From Allium sativum (lineage: Eukaryota > Streptophyta > Magnoliopsida > Asparagales > Amaryllidaceae), in the NCBI GenBank assembly GCA_030737875.1, contig CM060922.1, positions 303,853,456 to 303,917,455 on the forward strand: a DNA stretch of 64,000 nt, in the 5' to 3' direction. Below the pieces are notes generated by a model. The model searched no databases and was not told where the DNA came from. It saw only the letters and a program-made list of their open reading frames with translations. Positions 62,092 through 64,000 of the stretch are shown here, piece by piece. Within the stretch, counting starts at the first letter, position 1; every line of letters starts with the position of its first letter. The position numbers and the translations under genes are program-made.

Positions 62092-62916
62092 TCAAAAAAC
62101 CACTAAAGCCTTAGCATATCTAAATCTTTGCATTTTCTCCGTGCTAGTGTCAAAACAGATTAATTTTCCTACATGGAAAACAAGCCAATTTATTCCTATA
62201 AGTGTACAAAGAAGCAAAGGAATTCTGTAAAAGTGAATCCGTACTGGCACCTTTTTAATCATAGATTGAGCACTTCCAATAGATGGATCCCAATTAATTA
62301 AAATGAACATTCTACCCCAAATGAAAATTGAGTCTTCTTTAAGAATACAATCTCTATCCTCATCGTTTGAAAAAAGAAAATAAAAATGAACCCCATCAGG
62401 TTTAATGTCTACCGTACCTTTTAATTTCCAGTGTCAATTCAAGAAGTTCACAACAGCAGGGTAAGGTAGTGATCCATCCAAGAAAAATATCACTAAGTGA
62501 TTACCCCAATATTTTAAGCCTTCTTCCTTAACCAGATCCGGTGGCTTCTTTGGGCACACCATCTCGCACAATATCAAAATGATAAGGCTTATAAACCCCT
62601 GCATTCCAAGGTAATGAATTAAAGAGAGACGCGTAATCAACTTTTGTGAAAGAAGGAAAAGAAAACTTCGATGAAGAGCGATTATCAGAGTCAGGAATAG
62701 TCATTGAATAACTTGAGAATTGAAACCAGATGTAGAAGCTCTTGGATCTGGATCACCAAGATTTATAACAGGTGGTTTTGTAAAAGAGGAATTAACTCCA
62801 ACAGAAAGTGGGTCAGGGGGTTTAGGTGGAGAATTACATGAGGGAAGAGGAGGGAAGGCAACGTCAAAGGAGGAGGAGGGGGATGAAGAAGAGGGATAAG
62901 TTGTTGTTGTCGCCAT
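62092..62916 (-). pseudogene. LINE ORF1 N-terminal half with DUF4283
   Basis: Starts MATTTTYPSSSSPSSSF, then a Pro/Ser-rich segment. DUF4283 follows: KYWGNHLVIFFLDGSLPYP, FSNDEDRDCIL, WGRMFILINWDPS and KVPVRIHFYRIPLLL...GKLICFDTSTEKMQRFRYAKA. These are the usual landmarks of plant LINE ORF1 RNA-binding proteins. Stops at about 62701 and 62434 interrupt the frame. A better local peptide in another frame (KVDYASLFNSLPW) suggests two compensating indels around 62560-62700. A frameshift near 62090 separates it from the zinc-knuckle part. Confidence 0.78.
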
Positions 62917-62966
62917 TAATGAAAAAAGTCATGCTCTATTGTTGATTATCTACATGCACATACATT

Positions 62967-64000
62967 CATACGAGAGATTTGCAATGGTTTTGGTTATAAG
63001 TTCAAAAGTGAACTAAATTCCAAACCAAAGCATGTGAAAGCGATTCAAGCGACTTATGAAGACTTAAGACATTTCTGGGAGGACAATGGAGCTTTATAAG
63101 ATCACCAAATCAACTAGTAGCATATGAATTAGATCGTGTGGAAAATCCTAATCACGATTTTCAATTCAATGGAACATAAACTAATGAACTGGAAAGTGTA
63201 TAGTTACCTAACTAATTAATATACATATGCAAACCCAAATGAACACTAAATTACACTCTTACAAGCCTCTAGGCTTGTGTTATAGATGTGAATTCATGAA
63301 GAACTCACAAAGATCTCACCTTTGATAGTTAGAAACTATGAATTAATCTAATAGCGAGCTAGAACATCCTCCCTTCGATAAAAACACTAGAATCAAAAGC
63401 CTATGATCATATGAAAGGATTTCCTAGGAATTAGGTTTAGAAAATCATGAGAAATTGAAGTGGAAACAAGATGGAGAAGATGGAAAGGAGCTTACCTAAG
63501 CTTTTCCTTTGATTTGCACTTGATTTTAACAAGAATTGGAGCTTATAGGATTAACTAGGTTTAGGGAATTTTAATTTCCCATTCCCTTCCCCCATTTCTA
63601 ATTTTGGCTAAGTGTTTGAATAATGGAAGGAGAGGGCTGATTTAGGGGTTATAAGAGTAGGCTAGGTTTAGTCAAACCAAGACCCAACCCAAGTACCAAA
63701 ACTCCGAAGCTCGGAATATATCGAAGTTTATAGTTTTCAAACATGCAAACGACATTTTGAACTCAAACGGAAGTGGTTTCGAGTCCAAACTCATCCATAT
63801 GTAAAAAGTGATATTTTGGTCATACATCCGACAAAAAGGACCAAAATTCAACTCCAAAGGATCGATGCTTATAGTTTTCAAACACGCAAACTATATTTTG
63901 AACCCAATGGAAGTGGTTTAATTGCAAATGGAGGTTGTTTGCAAAATGGTGATTTTTAAGGGCTATATATAAATTCCATAGCGACTATTCTGAGTTTTAA
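62967..64000. other. Unassigned sequence, LTR-like, to the window edge
   Basis: No supported gene. Contains a direct repeat at 63720-63785 and 63858-63920 (CTTATAGTTTTCAAACACGC type, unit about 138 bp). Long AT-rich stretches resemble LTR interiors, but no terminus is visible. Confidence 0.4.

Larger units (their letters stand above)
60126..62950 (-). mobile_element. ORF1-only LINE-type retroelement
   Basis: Minus-strand element with both ends visible. An A8 tail lies at its 3' end (plus-strand T run 60124-60131), preceded by TTGCCTTTCAAAAAAAA. The start is about 35 bp upstream of the first ATG. The TSD is TACATGCACATGCATT (60110-60125) against TACATGCACATACATT (62951-62966), 15 of 16 matching. 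It encodes only ORF1, followed by about 0.64 kb of 3' UTR. There is no endonuclease or reverse transcriptase, so mobilisation must have been in trans. Confidence 0.8.

Noticed and set aside
1..64000. CRISPR arrays, bacterial operons or phage genes
   Set aside because: Repeat spacing, introns, LTR and TIR structures and codon context are those of plant nuclear DNA. No regular repeat-spacer array is present.

Overview
This window is repeat-dominated, AT-rich nuclear DNA from a flowering plant, probably a eudicot. The evidence is nested LTR retrotransposons with plant-type termini (TGTAAC...GTTACA, an initiator-Met PBS, a polypurine tract), hAT and PIF/Harbinger elements with target-site duplications (TSDs), a plant LINE ORF1 (DUF4283 plus CCHC knuckle), plant mobile domain (PMD) pseudogenes and a last-exon remnant resembling plant DGAT2. 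I see no intact host gene. Almost every open frame is a decayed transposon fragment or chance.

Region 1 (1-17290) is an imperfect palindrome cut by the left window edge. Each arm is about 4.4-4.5 kb once insertions are removed, around a 0.5 kb spacer. Each arm carries a broken PMD gene, a broken J-domain fragment followed by a Gly/Asp-rich tail, a CCHC end like that of a Mutator-like (MULE) transposase, and clusters of short palindromic GCGCAT repeats. The left arm is interrupted by a hAT element (2321-3549). The right arm is interrupted by a hAT-like MITE (7564-8302) and a gag-only LTR retrotransposon (8687-14578), which itself holds a PIF/Harbinger MITE (11089-11542).

Region 2 (17300-27170) has a hAT element (17555-19228) with a probable transposase-tail ORF. 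Nested in it is a SINE (18818-19025) with a perfect 20-bp TSD, a tRNA-like head and an internal segment matching the 3' half of 5S rRNA. The orphan DGAT2-like exon (21208-21309), a 3.2 kb solo LTR (22451-25633) and a hAT MITE (25710-26199) follow.

Region 3 (27173-38736) is a hAT-like repeat split by an 11.2 kb non-coding LTR retrotransposon with very long LTRs, PBS, PPT and TSD. Its LTRs carry a tRNA-like A-box/B-box module that recurs in diverged LTRs at 47 and 52 kb.

Region 4 (39020-60100) has a truncated LTR of the same family, an En/Spm-like (Transposase_24) gene fragment, a 4.6 kb direct tandem duplication of an LTR-bearing segment, and a 4.3 kb solo LTR with a tandem hairpin array inserted in the second copy.

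Region 5 (60100-64000) holds a LINE-type insertion with both ends and a TSD that encodes only ORF1 (no EN/RT), followed by unassigned sequence.

The most unusual items are the tRNA/5S composite SINE, the palindrome carrying PMD and J-domain fragments, the ORF1-only LINE, and the pol III-like module built into an LTR family. Family assignments come from recognised motifs; no database search was possible.
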